Assembly: GCF_900007165.1 (NCBI RefSeq)
Contig: NZ_CYGY02000012.1
Span: 1 to 40,961, forward strand
DNA from: Paraburkholderia piptadeniae
GTDB lineage: Bacteria > Pseudomonadota > Gammaproteobacteria > Burkholderiales > Burkholderiaceae
Direction of reading: 5' to 3'
Length of the DNA stretch: 40,961 bases
The notes under the pieces were generated by a model, which saw only the letters and a program-made list of their open reading frames with translations, made no database searches and had not been told where the DNA came from. Position 1 is the stretch's first letter. Every line of letters starts with the position of its first letter. A program made the position numbers and the translations under genes. Shown here piece by piece: positions 34,187 to 40,961 of this stretch.

Positions 34187-34571
34187 GTCGGATGGTACAT
34201 CTTTGCGACCGGCGCTAGATGCGGCGCATTGCCGTAGAGCGCATTCAAGATGTCAAAGTTGCGACAATCAACACGTCAATTCGCTGAACAGCAGTGCCCG
34301 GATCGCTGTCAATGATTATTCGGAGGTTGCCCGACGGGAATTAAAGATGTCACTTCGGGCGAAGCGCGGGGACACCGTCACTCCCCACGTTTCGAGATGC
34401 TCTGATCTATGCAGCGACCACCGGCCAGTTCCAAGACATTGGACCCATGGCCACATTGATGACGATCCGGCTGACTTCGCAAATGATTCTTTTTTCGTGT
34501 GCCCGGTGTTCCTGAAAACCGTTGTCGGTCTGGCATACTGAAACTCCGTTCGTCAGCGCGGAGACAAACTG
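34187..34571. other. Intergenic, no gene seen
   Basis: No coding sequence with a ribosome-binding site and no RNA gene was recognised between the divergent small genes. Confidence 0.35.
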
Positions 34572-34811
34572 ATGGGTGCACCCAATGAGCAAAATTTCGT
34601 CGACGGCAATCTGATAGTAGTAACGCTTATCGCCGCGACGGCGGAGGCATCGATAGCGGTCAGTCGACCACCAGCCGGACCGGCAGTACCGCCACAACAC
34701 GTCAACATCAAACCATTCCTTGATGCTGGGCTATCTGAACGCGATGCCTTAAAGCGGGTGATGGAGATTGCTTCAATTGCAGTGCAGGCCACTAGCGCTG
34801 CCGTCAAGTAA
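34572..34811 (+). CDS. Small hypothetical protein
   Basis: The 79-residue protein (MGAPNEQNFVDGNLIVVTLI...) has a GGAGA ribosome-binding site 7 bp before the ATG. It has one short hydrophobic stretch near the start, a Pro-rich centre (SRPPAGPAVPPQHV) and an amphipathic helical C-terminus (LSERDALKRVMEIASIAVQA). No known family. The gene stands alone. Confidence 0.5.
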   Translation: MGAPNEQNFVDGNLIVVTLIAATAEASIAVSRPPAGPAVPPQHVNIKPFLDAGLSERDALKRVMEIASIAVQATSAAVK

Positions 34812-35143
34812 ATCCCGACTCTCGAAAAGGGACCACGGTGAATCCGAGCCAGGACGGACGAGTCCAATTTTCTCCACAAGCATACTTACGCATATAGTTG
34901 CATCGCGTGTGCCTTCGCAAATTTGACCAGTTCTGCAAGAGTCGATCGCCGAGGCTTAAGGCTGGGCCGCGGGAGAAAGCAAAGCGAAGGTCAGCACTTG
35001 CCCGGCGAGGCGCCAGGACGGGGTGCGGTGACGGTAAGCTTCGACGACACGATCGAAACTATCATGGAGATTTTTGAGCAAGCGGGTTCCTTCACCCCGC
35101 GCGTTACTGGACAACCCCTTCCGCTATCGTGTGGTGATCTGAC
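34812..35143. other. Intergenic, no gene seen
   Basis: No supported gene or clear terminator in this 332-bp stretch. Confidence 0.35.
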
Positions 35144-35446
35144 ATGAACGACAGGCGGCGAAAGATCATCCATGCGCAGAGGCAACGCCTCGAAGCGCTG
35201 AAAGTCAAGGTCGAAGAGCTGAAGGCGGAAGCCGAGAGCATCCGGAGCGAACTGGAAGCCGTACGTGACGACGAACAGGAAGCTTTCGACAACATGTCCG
35301 CAAACAGGCGATCCGGCGAGCCCGGGCAAAATGCGGAAGCGTCCATCGACAACCTCGACACGGCCATCTGTGCGCTCGATGAAATTGAAGACCTGACGGA
35401 CCTCGTCGATGCCATCGAAGCGCTCGGCGATGCGGAGAACGGATAA
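35144..35446 (+). CDS. Small acidic coiled-coil protein, hypothetical
   Basis: The 100-residue protein has a basic N-terminus (MNDRRRKIIHAQRQRLEALK), a coiled coil to about residue 50 and an acidic helical end (LDEIEDLTDLVDAIEALGDA). No signal peptide. The ribosome-binding site is weak (GGTGAT). It ends 126 bp before copy 2 of the duplicated segment. No family recognised; the charge layout resembles small helical accessory proteins but nothing more can be said. Confidence 0.55.
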   Translation: MNDRRRKIIHAQRQRLEALKVKVEELKAEAESIRSELEAVRDDEQEAFDNMSANRRSGEPGQNAEASIDNLDTAICALDEIEDLTDLVDAIEALGDAENG

Positions 35447-35656
35447 CGTGTCCACGGTTGTTGCGCGGCTTGACAGCGCGAGCGACCCGGTATCAAGGAA
35501 GGCGCCGCCCGGCGCTCCAGGTCGCGTCGTTTCATGAAAGGCGTGTGGCTGGTTCCCAAAACAATCCGGTTCCCTGACGTCAACGAAACCAAGCCTGATT
35601 CGTTTTGACGGCGGACGACGCAATGATTCGTCGCCTTCCCCCCACTGGAGACTCCA

Positions 35657-35860
35657 ATGAAGAAGCTTGCTGCCGCCTTGATTACATCGCTGTTTGCTGC
35701 TGTCGCGTTCGCCCAGGCTTCCGCACCTGCTGCGACCGCACCGGCAGCCACCGCTACGGCTCCGGCCACGGCCGCCACGACGCCGGCGCCTGCACACAAG
35801 ACGACGAAGCACATGCATAAAGTGAGTCACCACGTGACGCACAAGAAGGCGGCGCAATAG
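35657..35860 (+). CDS. Small exported Ala/Thr-rich protein, copy 2
   Basis: This 67-residue paralogue of the gene at 23027 has the same signal peptide (MKKLAAALITSLFAAVAFAQ), Ala/Thr/Pro region and basic tail (HKTTKHMHKVSHHVTHKKAA). The two proteins have equal length and differ at about seven positions, mostly conservative, with none in the last 15 residues. A GGAGA site precedes the ATG. The conserved tail suggests selection on the protein. Function unknown. Confidence 0.75.
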   Translation: MKKLAAALITSLFAAVAFAQASAPAATAPAATATAPATAATTPAPAHKTTKHMHKVSHHVTHKKAAQ

Positions 35861-35886
35861 GACACTGCCTTGGCGCGAAGTATCAG

Positions 35887-35920
35887 AACCCTGCTTCGGC
35901 AGACTGCTTCGGCAGGGTTT
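35887..35920 (+). terminator. Terminator of small exported protein, copy 2, with internal duplication
   Basis: AACCCTGC pairs with GCAGGGTT across a loop containing CTGCTTCGGCAG twice (35891-35902 and 35904-35915, one A between). Two UUCG hairpins or one long stem can form, followed by TTTATGC. Copy 1 has a single UUCG hairpin here. Confidence 0.6.
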
Positions 35921-36137
35921 TATGCTTTGAGCGATCGGCCCTGAACAGGGTAATCGTGTAGACCTCGTCAAGGTGTTCGCGGCTGCATTGGTCTCTCTCA
36001 AACAGCGCTGCCTGATGCGAACGCGAGCACCTTGCCGCCAAGGCATTCGCGACGGCCCGTGGTCGGGGCCGTCAGAGTGGACAAGCTGGCCTTGTGCCTC
36101 TCAGAATCCCGCAAACGCTGCCTTATGCGAGCGCGAT

Positions 36138-36600
36138 CGAAAATCGTGGTAGAGGGATCTCGGTTATCGGATCGACTCGACAGTGCCCGTCAAGGCATTC
36201 TTTGCGGAATTTGTCGTCAAACGCCGCGAAGCGTGTTGAATTACCTTTGCGAGCTGAGTGAGCGGAGAACACTCAGCAACGCGATCCGGAGGGCTATGTG
36301 GCCCCCATCGGTTCCAATGCGGCACCGTATCGAGTTGCGCTTCGGCCATCGAACATGATGTGCTCGTGATGATCGATGCCTGAGCGAATCGGGGCGGTTT
36401 ACATCAAGAACGCCCGACGAGAGAGTCAGGCGATCATCCGGCTATGCGTCGTCCGCCGTCGGCCTTCAGCGTCAAAAAGGCCGTCCTCATGCTGTCACAT
36501 TTCGACGTTAAGCTTGCCGCCCTCGGTAGTAAGCCCACGGTGAGTGGGTAGTCACGGAACGCCCGTCAACGCAAAAGCTGACGAGCAGCGTTTCGTTCTT
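36138..36600. other. Intergenic, no gene seen
   Basis: No supported gene. The sequence departs from copy 1 of the duplication at about 36137. Confidence 0.35.
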
Positions 36601-36617
36601 TGCATCAGGAGCAGCCC

Positions 36618-36851
36618 GTGCTGAGCGCCCACGAATTTGCAACATTAATGCTGGTCAAGGACTCCGCCGATCACATTGCCGACCGGCAAGAACTTGGCAC
36701 GTTGGTTGAACGCCAGCTTGTTGCATTGGAGCGACTTGCGGGCGGCGCAGTTCGCCCTCGCATCACGGAGGACGGAGAGTCGCTTCTCCGTAACATTGCC
36801 TTTATCCATGACGGGACAATCCGTCGAGTGCTGGATGTCGCCAACCATTGA
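36618..36851 (+). CDS. Small hypothetical protein
   Basis: From a GTG start at 36618 with an AGGAG ribosome-binding site 6 bp upstream, the product has 77 residues and begins MLSAHEFATLMLVKDSADHI. It is soluble and helical (LVERQLVALERLAGG, ITEDGESLLRNIAFI). I recall similar short proteins in Paraburkholderia but no named family. A longer frame from TTG 36600 would begin before the ribosome-binding site and is unlikely. Confidence 0.6.
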   Translation: MLSAHEFATLMLVKDSADHIADRQELGTLVERQLVALERLAGGAVRPRITEDGESLLRNIAFIHDGTIRRVLDVANH

Positions 36852-37147
36852 TGCAAGTCGCGCTCGCATGGTCCTTATCGGGGCGTTCCATTGTAGAGCC
36901 GACCGGTACATCGATCGAAAGGCCCGCACTGCAATCTGATTGGCCAACTTCGACAGCAACGTATGGCTTCGCGCCAGGAGTTCGCGAAGGGACCCCCGCG
37001 CCTGCGCCGTGGAGAGCATTGCAACTACAGCTATCGCGCCGCTAATGGCTCTGTTCGGGTCGCCATGAAAGCGGCCTGGAGCTCCGGCGACATACGGACA
37101 CCTCTCAGCTCTTTCACCCGCTTGACAGGCGGGCGGATCGGGCAGCT
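36852..37147. other. Intergenic, no gene seen
   Basis: No gene supported between the small gene and the convergent SEL1-like gene. Confidence 0.3.
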
Positions 37148-37798
37148 TCAACGCAGCGCTTCCAGGCGGCGTTGGCAACGTATGTCATCTCCACCGCGTC
37201 GATAGCTCTGCATCGCCTTTGAGTGGTCCGGGATAACGCTCTTGTCTTCTGCGCCCCACACGCCCTCCCAGAAGAGTCCGAGATTGTGTGCAGACGCTTT
37301 GTGCCCCAGTTCAATGGCCTCCTCATAGAGCGAGCGCGCGCGGCTCACATCAACCTGCATGCCCCGTCCGAGCCGTGCGCTGTCGGCCAGCGCGGCGGCG
37401 GCCATGCCGCGCAGACGACCGTCCGCGGTCTCATCCTTCATCACATCTTCGAGAATCGCGTTACCTCGTTCAAAGTCCGCCTCCCCTCCCGTTGGCGTAA
37501 CCAGCGAAATGGCCATTGCCATTCGCCAGGCTGGATGGCGGTTCGCGCCAATGCGCTCCAGTAACCAGCGGCCCAGATACGGCGCGTGGCTTAACGTGCT
37601 GGTGAGAAGCGCGTTTGCGATCGCGGCGAGCGACTCGGGTGACAGGAATCCAGTCTTGTTTGCCGCAATGACGTGACGGGAGAACTTTTCAACATCGAGT
37701 GCGGGGTCGGCGCGACGCAACTGATGCCATTCACGCTCGATTGTTCCAACCCAGCTTTCCATTTGCATGGTGAGCAATCCGTTGGTGAAGAAATGCAC
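37148..37798 (-). CDS. SEL1-like (TPR-type) repeat protein
   Basis: The 216-residue protein has a C-terminal region with SEL1/TPR-like helical repeats: AAAALADSARLGRGMQVDVS, RARSLYEEAIELGHKASAHN and LGLFWEGVWGAED...AMQSYRRGGD. The N-terminal half (EREWHQLRRADPALDVEKFS) is helical without a known domain. No signal peptide is visible, so it probably acts in the cytoplasm as a protein-binding scaffold. An alternative start is at 37768 (MQMESW). It has no operon partner. Confidence 0.65.
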   Translation of the reverse strand: MHFFTNGLLTMQMESWVGTIEREWHQLRRADPALDVEKFSRHVIAANKTGFLSPESLAAIANALLTSTLSHAPYLGRWLLERIGANRHPAWRMAMAISLVTPTGGEADFERGNAILEDVMKDETADGRLRGMAAAALADSARLGRGMQVDVSRARSLYEEAIELGHKASAHNLGLFWEGVWGAEDKSVIPDHSKAMQSYRRGGDDIRCQRRLEALR

Positions 37799-37949
37799 CT
37801 GATTCTAGCTCACCTTTTGCGAATTGCAACCATGCGGATTTGAGCGTCATCCCAGGGCGGGGCTAGATACGCGGATGTCAGAAACAGGCTTGAACTGCGC
37901 TTGGGCGCAGTTTCGACACTAAGCGGTAGTGTTTAATATGCGCGCTGCC

Positions 37950-38749
37950 TGGACGCGATGGTCGCGGCAGTGCGGACCACAACGGGCCGTGTCTAGGGTG
38001 CGACCACCTACGGGCGGCTGTTGCGCGACGTCGCGCCGCAGGCCGGTGTCACCCGGCGGCCAAGTACCCCGACTATCCAGTCGGCAGTGCTGCGCACGCA
38101 GTCCCTGGAGCGCGGTGCGGTTGAGGCGGCTGTTGAAGCTGCCCCACTGATGCCGGCGGCCAACCGCGCTCACACGGCGTACGGCTTACACTTCGACAGG
38201 GGAGAGCGGCGACGGTGGGGCCAACGCAGTCGTGCCGTTCGACGCAGCGCAGGTTCGCGCGTGGCTCGCGCCGATGCTGCGCGAGGCGCTCGTGCCACTG
38301 CATGCAATGCTGGCTGCGACCCACGGTGAACCAGAACCGGTGAGCGCGGATACGCAGCAGCTGCAGCGCACGTCGGCGGCCCTCGAGGATGCACACGCGC
38401 GCATCCGCCGGCTCGAGCAGGAGATGGCTGAATTGCGACGGGAACTCGGTCAGGCGCAGGCCGCGCTCGATCTCGCCGGTGAACATGTCAATGCGATGCT
38501 CGCCGACCTGCGTGAGACGATCGCGGCGTCCGGGCGCGACAGCGGGGCGCTGGCGCGCGCGGCGGAGCAGCTGGCCGGTACCAAAAATTCCTCAAGGCGC
38601 AGAACGATGCTGTGCGGCTGCAGGCGGCGTCCGAGGCCAACGCACTGCGTACGCAGAACCGGCAGTTGCGGGAGCGGATCGACCACCTGCTGGTCGACAA
38701 CGACCAGTACCGGCGCGCGCTGGCCAATCGTGCGACGCCGCGTAGCTGA
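37950..38749 (+). pseudogene. KfrA-like coiled-coil DNA-binding protein, broken by frameshifts
   Basis: Pieces on the plus strand line up as one protein. An N-terminal part (TTYGRLLRDVAPQAGVTRRP, TIQSAVLRTQSLERGAVEAA) follows an in-frame TAG. In another frame comes VPFDAAQVRAWLAPMLREAL and a coiled coil (DAHARIRRLEQEMAELRREL, QAALDLAGEHVNAMLADLRE). After a further shift near 38580 the end reads YQKFLKAQNDAVRLQAASEA, LRERIDHLLVDNDQYRRALA to TGA 38747-38749. The layout, N-terminal DNA-binding segment plus long coiled coil, is that of KfrA/TnpT-type proteins of plasmids and transposons. At least two frameshifts and one stop make it non-functional. Confidence 0.65.
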
Positions 38750-38843
38750 CGCAGGGGGCTATCGCGCCTCTGCCCAAGCCGTCATCCGACGGCTGCTGCG
38801 CGCTCCGCGTTCTCCTGGAGCTTCGTTGCGCGGCGTCACCTTG

Positions 38844-39605
38844 TCATGGCCCAGGCAGGAACTGGATGTCTCCGTACCAGGCGCGTGTCGTGGTGCCGGT
38901 GTTGTCGGTATCGGTCAGCAGGCCGTAGCCAGTGATCCTGCCGGGCGGTTCGTGAAAGACCTTCTCATAGTCCTGCACGATGTTGCGACGTAGGCTTTGC
39001 CACTGGCCTGCATCGCCGGGCTGACCAGAGACGACGATCATCTGTACGCGGCTAGTGTGGGGATTGGCAATGACGCTGCCTGGCGCGGCGCTGGTCGACC
39101 AGATATACATCAGCGTGGCATAGGGCAGGTCCTGGCCACCCAGGCGCTTCGCCACTTCCATGCTTGCCCGGTCGAAAAGCGACAGCCTGCTTTTGTCGCC
39201 GTCAAATGCGAACACCAGTCGCGCGGGCGCATCTTCCTTCGAACCGTCGCGGTTGTCGGCGCCCTCGATCGGTTTTTCTGCTTTCCAGCGCCATGCAATA
39301 ACCGGTGTTTGGGCCAGATCGATATTGCCTTCATGCATCAGGGCGGAAGCGGAACGGTTCGCGTCTGCCTGAAGGACAGTGGTCTGGCCGTCGTGAGCGA
39401 GGGTGTATTGCGTCATCGGCTTGCCGTGCACGACTGGCAGGTTCTTCCATCCCGGGGGCAGAGATGCACCGGGCGCGATCATGGAAAAGGCGATACCCGG
39501 TTTTTCGTCCTGTGCAAGAGTGACCAGCGGCGACAGCAGGAGCGCGGCGCAAACGGCGATCCGGGCTGGTCGTTTCCAGTCACGCGCGATCGAGAGTAAG
39601 CCCAT
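38844..39605 (-). CDS. DUF3047 domain exported protein
   Basis: The 253-residue protein has a signal peptide (about residues 1-31, ending TLAQ) and a DUF3047 domain. Typical segments are GWKNLPVVHGKPMTQYTL, VIAWRWKAEKPIEGADNRD, DDAPARLVFAFDGDKSRLS-type text (here EDAPARLVFAFDGDKSRLSL), MYIWSTSAAPGSVIANPHTS and ITGYGLLTDTDNTGTTTRAW followed by YGDIQF. It should be periplasmic and has a jelly-roll-like beta sandwich fold in prediction for the family. The role is unknown, possibly carbohydrate or envelope related. It is monocistronic, and its 5' end faces the DUF4148 gene. Confidence 0.82.
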   Translation of the reverse strand: MGLLSIARDWKRPARIAVCAALLLSPLVTLAQDEKPGIAFSMIAPGASLPPGWKNLPVVHGKPMTQYTLAHDGQTTVLQADANRSASALMHEGNIDLAQTPVIAWRWKAEKPIEGADNRDGSKEDAPARLVFAFDGDKSRLSLFDRASMEVAKRLGGQDLPYATLMYIWSTSAAPGSVIANPHTSRVQMIVVSGQPGDAGQWQSLRRNIVQDYEKVFHEPPGRITGYGLLTDTDNTGTTTRAWYGDIQFLPGP

Positions 39606-39923
39606 GGATGGTGGTGTCTGGATTGGCTAGTCTGCATTGTAGTGGGAGCAGCCGGGCAGTCCAGAAGCACACAGTTTGACTTGTCTGCGGCGCGACCGGC
39701 GTCACAGGATCGCCCGTGCAGCGACGCTGGTGGCAACTTTACTTCTGGCCCTCATTCCTGCATGCAACGAGCAATGCTGTCCTGCTCGGCAATCCTTCAA
39801 GGCGCGACCCTTGCATCTCGTGTAAATTGGGTTCACTTGGAAGGCCGCTTTTCGGGTTGCAAAACCCCACCGGTCACCGACTCTTTTCAATGCGTCCGAC
39901 TGACTGTGAACAGGAGAAAGCAA
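39606..39923. other. Divergent upstream region of DUF3047 and DUF4148 genes
   Basis: No gene is supported. The frame of the DUF4148 gene is open into this region but the signal peptide and AGGAGA ribosome-binding site fix its start at 39924. Promoters for both genes must lie here; none is clear enough to place. Confidence 0.35.
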
Positions 39924-40241
39924 ATGTCCATCGCCAGAAAGCTGATCGTCCTCTTCGCCTCAGCCTCGCTAGGTATCGGCGCAGTTGGGCCAGCGTTTGC
40001 ACAAAACGACGCTGCTAGCGGAACTAATGCTGCCGCAACGGGCGCCGTCGCGTCCGCGGCTAAGCCGACTAAAGAGCAACGCAAACAAGCCCGCAAGGAA
40101 GCTCGCGCGAAGAAGAACGCCGAATTGAAGAAGCTCGAAGACGCGGGCTATCAGCCTGGTCGAGCAAATGACCAGAACTATCCGCAGGATCTACAGAACG
40201 CACAGAAGAAAGCCGGTATTGGACAGGGCGCAAGTCAGTAA
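39924..40241 (+). CDS. DUF4148-type exported protein
   Basis: The 105-residue protein starts MSIARKLIVLFASASLGIGA with a signal peptide cleaved after AFA. The mature part is Ala-rich, then strongly basic and helical (KPTKEQRKQARKEARAKKNA). It ends LEDAGYQPGRANDQNYPQDL, the (L)xxxGYxP...(N)YPxxLQxAxxKA pattern of DUF4148, a family common in Burkholderia periplasms. Function is not established. An AGGAGA ribosome-binding site lies 6 bp before the ATG. Confidence 0.8.
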   Translation: MSIARKLIVLFASASLGIGAVGPAFAQNDAASGTNAAATGAVASAAKPTKEQRKQARKEARAKKNAELKKLEDAGYQPGRANDQNYPQDLQNAQKKAGIGQGASQ

Positions 40242-40620
40242 TGCGATTCGATTCGAAGGGCGTCTTGCCGTAGCTCTTCGCGTGCGGCCGGTGGCTTCAT
40301 ACCGCTCGCGGCCAACAATAGCGCTCACAATATCGCGGCGTAGAGCCCCCGCTTTGGTGCGGTCCCCTATCAGCCCAGCAAAAGGTGAGGATTTCCAGGA
40401 GTCGGGGAGACCTCGAGCTCTGGACGAGTCAGGTTGCTCGCGACGCGGAGGGCCCTGGCGCCCTTCCCATCGTCGACGAAGCAACCTCAGAACCGTCGTG
40501 GTTCGCGAAACCGGACGGGAGATCTTCCTTGGGGGTAGCTCCCGGAAACATCTCCCCGTTTGCATGTGAGCGGATTTGGCCGGCCTGGACGTGGCGAGCG
40601 ATTGGTCGGACGCAGGCTCC
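40242..40620. other. Intergenic, no gene seen
   Basis: No supported gene. Open frames on both strands lack ribosome-binding sites and known products; some may be remnants next to the insertion-sequence junction. Confidence 0.35.
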
Positions 40621-40800
40621 GCAGGACGCCGACTGCTCATTTCCGGCCGTCGTGAAGCCGAAGGCAAGGCGCTGGAAGCCGAGCTTCGCGAATTCGGTGC
40701 CGACGCCGTCTTTGTCCGCGCCGACGTCCGTGGCGACCACGATGTTCGCGGCCGCGTCGACCACGCCGTCGCCCGCTTCGGCCGCATCGATGTTGCCGTT
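40621..40800 (+). pseudogene. Short-chain dehydrogenase fragment
   Basis: About 60 residues match the second to fourth strands of a classical SDR: RRLLISGRREAEGKALEAEL, FGADAVFVRADVRGDHDVRG and AVARFGRIDVAV. The NAD-binding TGxxxGIG is missing upstream and the NNAG/YxxxK half is missing downstream, the match ending abruptly at DVAV before the expected NNAG. The fragment ends 142 bp before the right insertion-sequence end. Confidence 0.7.
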
Positions 40801-40942
40801 CAGTTTAGGGAGCGATGCTTGGCAGGCAGCCGGTGCGCCTGGATGCGTTTCGCTGAAAAAACGAAATGCGCGCCGCGCGCGAATCGCACCGCGGGAGTGG
40901 AAAGAAAAGAGGGAACGTAGTCTTTTCGTGTCCATGCGTGTC

Positions 40943-40961
40943 CGGTTCTGTCGCAGTAAGA
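40943..40961 (+). repeat. Right terminal inverted repeat, IS6/IS26-family-like end
   Basis: CGGTTCTGTCGCAGTAAGA is the exact reverse complement of the first 19 bases of the window. The element would extend to the right, outside the window. The bases just inside the two ends differ (GTTGAATG on the left, GCGTGTCC on the right), so no shared target duplication is seen. Confidence 0.7.

Larger units (their letters stand above)
35573..36137 (+). repeat. Copy 2 of the diverged ~570-bp direct duplication
   Basis: Same orientation and order of elements as 22945-23523: leader with GGACGACGCAATGATTCGTC hairpin, small exported protein, terminator and downstream hairpins. Here the first downstream hairpin is a perfect 8-bp stem GACGGCCC/GGGCCGTC (36051-36073). 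The second (36075-36102) keeps pairing with one bulge although its bases differ from copy 1. The terminator has gained a 13-bp tandem duplication. The variant CGCTGCCTGATGCGAACGCGAG units are at 36006 and 36116. Confidence 0.85.

Noticed and set aside
1..40961. tRNA, rRNA or CRISPR arrays
   Set aside because: No clover-leaf with TTCGAATCC-type arm, no rRNA segment and no regularly spaced repeats were seen on either strand.

Overview
The window looks like a high-GC betaproteobacterial replicon, most probably Paraburkholderia, Caballeronia or a close relative. This is judged from gene families (DUF3331, DUF4148, DUF3047, short H-NS-type proteins with the AWI motif, a HypT-like LysR regulator) and codon usage; no database search was made. 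Both window ends are the same 19-bp sequence in opposite orientation. It resembles the terminal inverted repeat of IS6/IS26-family elements, so the 41 kb is probably the DNA between two IS copies.

Left part (139-15187) is well-kept catabolic DNA. A sugar-acid cluster (139-7643) holds a fructuronate/mannonate oxidoreductase, divergent from a D-mannonate dehydratase, an MHS transporter, a zinc dehydrogenase of the L-idonate/L-gulonate type, an ACS-type transporter and a GntR regulator. Together they would take up an aldonate or hexuronate such as L-gulonate or D-mannonate and convert it to 2-keto-3-deoxygluconate. A 13-bp motif occurs both in the divergent promoter region and upstream of the regulator and is the likely operator. 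Next is an HxlR-type regulator divergent from a DoxX-like and SDR gene pair (7923-9581). Then comes an aspartate cluster (9846-15187): LysR regulator, DAACS symporter, double-domain Asp/Glu racemase and aspartate ammonia-lyase. Its likely role is growth on D/L-aspartate via fumarate, with a perfect LysR-type dyad in front of the symporter.

Middle (15271-22705): a frameshifted D,D-carboxypeptidase, remnants of a tyrosine recombinase and of a CapA-like gene, then an intact two-gene unit for a SbcD/YhaO-like nuclease and a SbcC/YhaN-like ATPase.

Right part (22706-40961) is accessory DNA with many small species-restricted genes and many decayed ones. Intact-looking genes include an RMF-like protein, a cold-shock protein, an H-NS-type protein with two DNA-binding domains, a double helix-turn-helix-like protein, a lipoprotein, a SEL1-like protein, a DUF3047 protein and a DUF4148 protein. 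Decayed genes include an infA (IF-1) copy, a LigD-type ligase domain, a SET-domain gene frameshifted against a DUF3331 frame, a KfrA-like coiled-coil gene and an SDR fragment at the right IS end. A diverged ~570-bp direct duplication (22945-23523 and 35573-36137) carries a small secreted Ala/Thr-rich protein, its leader, a UUCG-loop terminator and several downstream hairpins. It is the least explained structure in the window.
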